Source: Simiduia agarivorans SA1 = DSM 21679
GTDB lineage: Bacteria > Pseudomonadota > Gammaproteobacteria > Pseudomonadales > Cellvibrionaceae
Direction: 5' to 3'
DNA length: 64,000 nt
Assembly (NCBI RefSeq): GCF_000305785.2
Contig: NC_018868.3
Location: forward strand, 1,598,001-1,662,000
Shown here: positions 63,549-64,000 of the stretch, piece after piece
How positions within the stretch are numbered: the stretch's first letter is position 1
How the letters are laid out: each line of letters opens with the position of its first letter
The notes under the pieces: generated by a model
Database searches by the model: none
What the model saw: the letters and a program-made list of their open reading frames with translations, nothing else
What the model was told of the DNA's origin: nothing
Translations under genes and position numbers: made by a program

Positions 63549-64000
63549 TCACTCGAGGGCAGAATCTTGCTCAACCCACACAATTTCGTTCACATTGAAT
63601 CCCAATCCATCAATACGCTCGATGAATTGCCGCTTGACCTCCTCACTCACCGTCGGCGTACGCGAGAGCAACCAGAGATAGTCCCGGTTGTAGCCCGCCA
63701 CATAGGCTAACTGATACGCCTCAGGCATCGCAAACACCACATAGGTCGAATAGAAAGGCCCGAAAAAAGACACCTCCAGGTGCGCCGTTTGCGAATCGCC
63801 GGAAAACTGCGCAACGCCTTCGGCCTCTCGCCACTCGCCCGAAGCGGCATCAAAGCCGCGATTCAAAACCCGCACCCGGCCATCGTCGCGCACAGAGTAT
63901 TGCGCACTGACGCGACTCAGCCCCCGCTCGAAACTATGGTCCAGGCGGGCTATTTCATACCAGGTACCTGCATAACGATTCAGTTCAAAGGGTTGCACTG
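63549..64000 (-). CDS. blc: Outer-membrane lipocalin Blc (N-terminus beyond the right edge)
   Basis: 149 residues visible and still open at the window edge, so the signal peptide and first residues are missing. Strong lipocalin pattern: LNRYAGTWYEIARLDHSFERGLSRVSAQYSVRDDGRVRVLNRGFD (the GxWYEIAR motif), EVSFFGPFYSTYVVFAM, YNRDYLWLLSRTPTVSEEVKRQFIERI and GFNVNEIVWVEQ. Very close to E. coli Blc, a lipoprotein that binds fatty acids and lysophospholipids. Next to a PLD-like lipoprotein and an RcsF-like protein, giving an envelope-lipid theme. Confidence 0.94.
   Translation of the reverse strand, partial: VQPFELNRYAGTWYEIARLDHSFERGLSRVSAQYSVRDDGRVRVLNRGFDAASGEWREAEGVAQFSGDSQTAHLEVSFFGPFYSTYVVFAMPEAYQLAYVAGYNRDYLWLLSRTPTVSEEVKRQFIERIDGLGFNVNEIVWVEQDSALE

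Overview
The window looks like a chromosomal segment of a marine-type gammaproteobacterium, probably near Cellvibrionales/Cellvibrionaceae. I infer this from the gene content and order: metY-rimP-nusA-infB-rbfA-truB-rpsO-pnp, tRNA-Leu-secG-tpiA-glmM-folP-ftsH, and dksA-gluQ-cbrA-cbrB-pcnB-folK-panB all follow Pseudomonas-like synteny. In addition there are a PEP-CTERM protein, a PPi-dependent phosphofructokinase and a membrane pyrophosphatase. The species assignment is inference. Nearly all of the window is core genome; I see no prophage, intact insertion sequence, integrase or CRISPR array.

Layout. 1-6.2 kb (minus): 5' part of mrdA, then rlmH, rsfS, proA, a LON-domain protein and a large RND/MMPL transporter. 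6.4-9.1 kb (plus): double-FHA membrane protein, D-2-hydroxyacid dehydrogenase, PEP-CTERM protein. 9.1-13.3 kb: PP2C phosphatase and mpl (minus), PPi-PFK (plus), exported MsrA (minus). 13.5-20.7 kb: a 1423-residue hybrid histidine kinase, membrane pyrophosphatase, soluble pyrophosphatase. 20.7-25.2 kb: a frameshifted conserved protein and a retropepsin-like protease / 7TM inactive transglutaminase / ATP-grasp ligase operon. 25.2-31.1 kb: cysE, HAD phosphatase (frameshifted), M15 peptidase, TfoX-C protein, cNMP-binding protein, htpX, Rieske protein, sfsA, dksA. 31.2-40.8 kb: gluQ, a small membrane ORF, cbrA, cbrB, a CrcZ-like small RNA locus, pcnB, folK, a deoxynucleoside kinase and panB. 40.8-45 kb: short repeats, VF530-family protein, small lipoprotein, DTW-domain enzyme, pnp, rpsO. 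45-58 kb: the translation/transcription and glmM/ftsH operons with initiator tRNA-Met and tRNA-Leu(GAG). 58-64 kb: yhbY, YbaK-like deacylase, arfB, dcd, VIT family transporter, phospholipase-D-like lipoprotein (frameshifted), RcsF-like lipoprotein, and the 3' part of blc.

The most interesting element is the 630-base gap between cbrB and pcnB. It carries GTTAC/GTAAC half-sites as in CbrB upstream activating sequences, a sigma-54 -24/-12 promoter, an A-rich transcript with about a dozen overlapping AAYAAYAA motifs (the Hfq/Crc binding motif), and an intrinsic terminator. This is what a CrcZ catabolite-repression RNA should look like, in a genome that does not otherwise look like Pseudomonas. 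Other notable points are three pyrophosphate-handling genes within 9 kb, an initiator tRNA with a U1-U72 rather than C1-A72 mismatch, loss of panC and rlmE from their usual positions, a correctly phased A AAA AAG slip site at a frameshift, and two further homopolymer frameshifts that may be sequencing errors.
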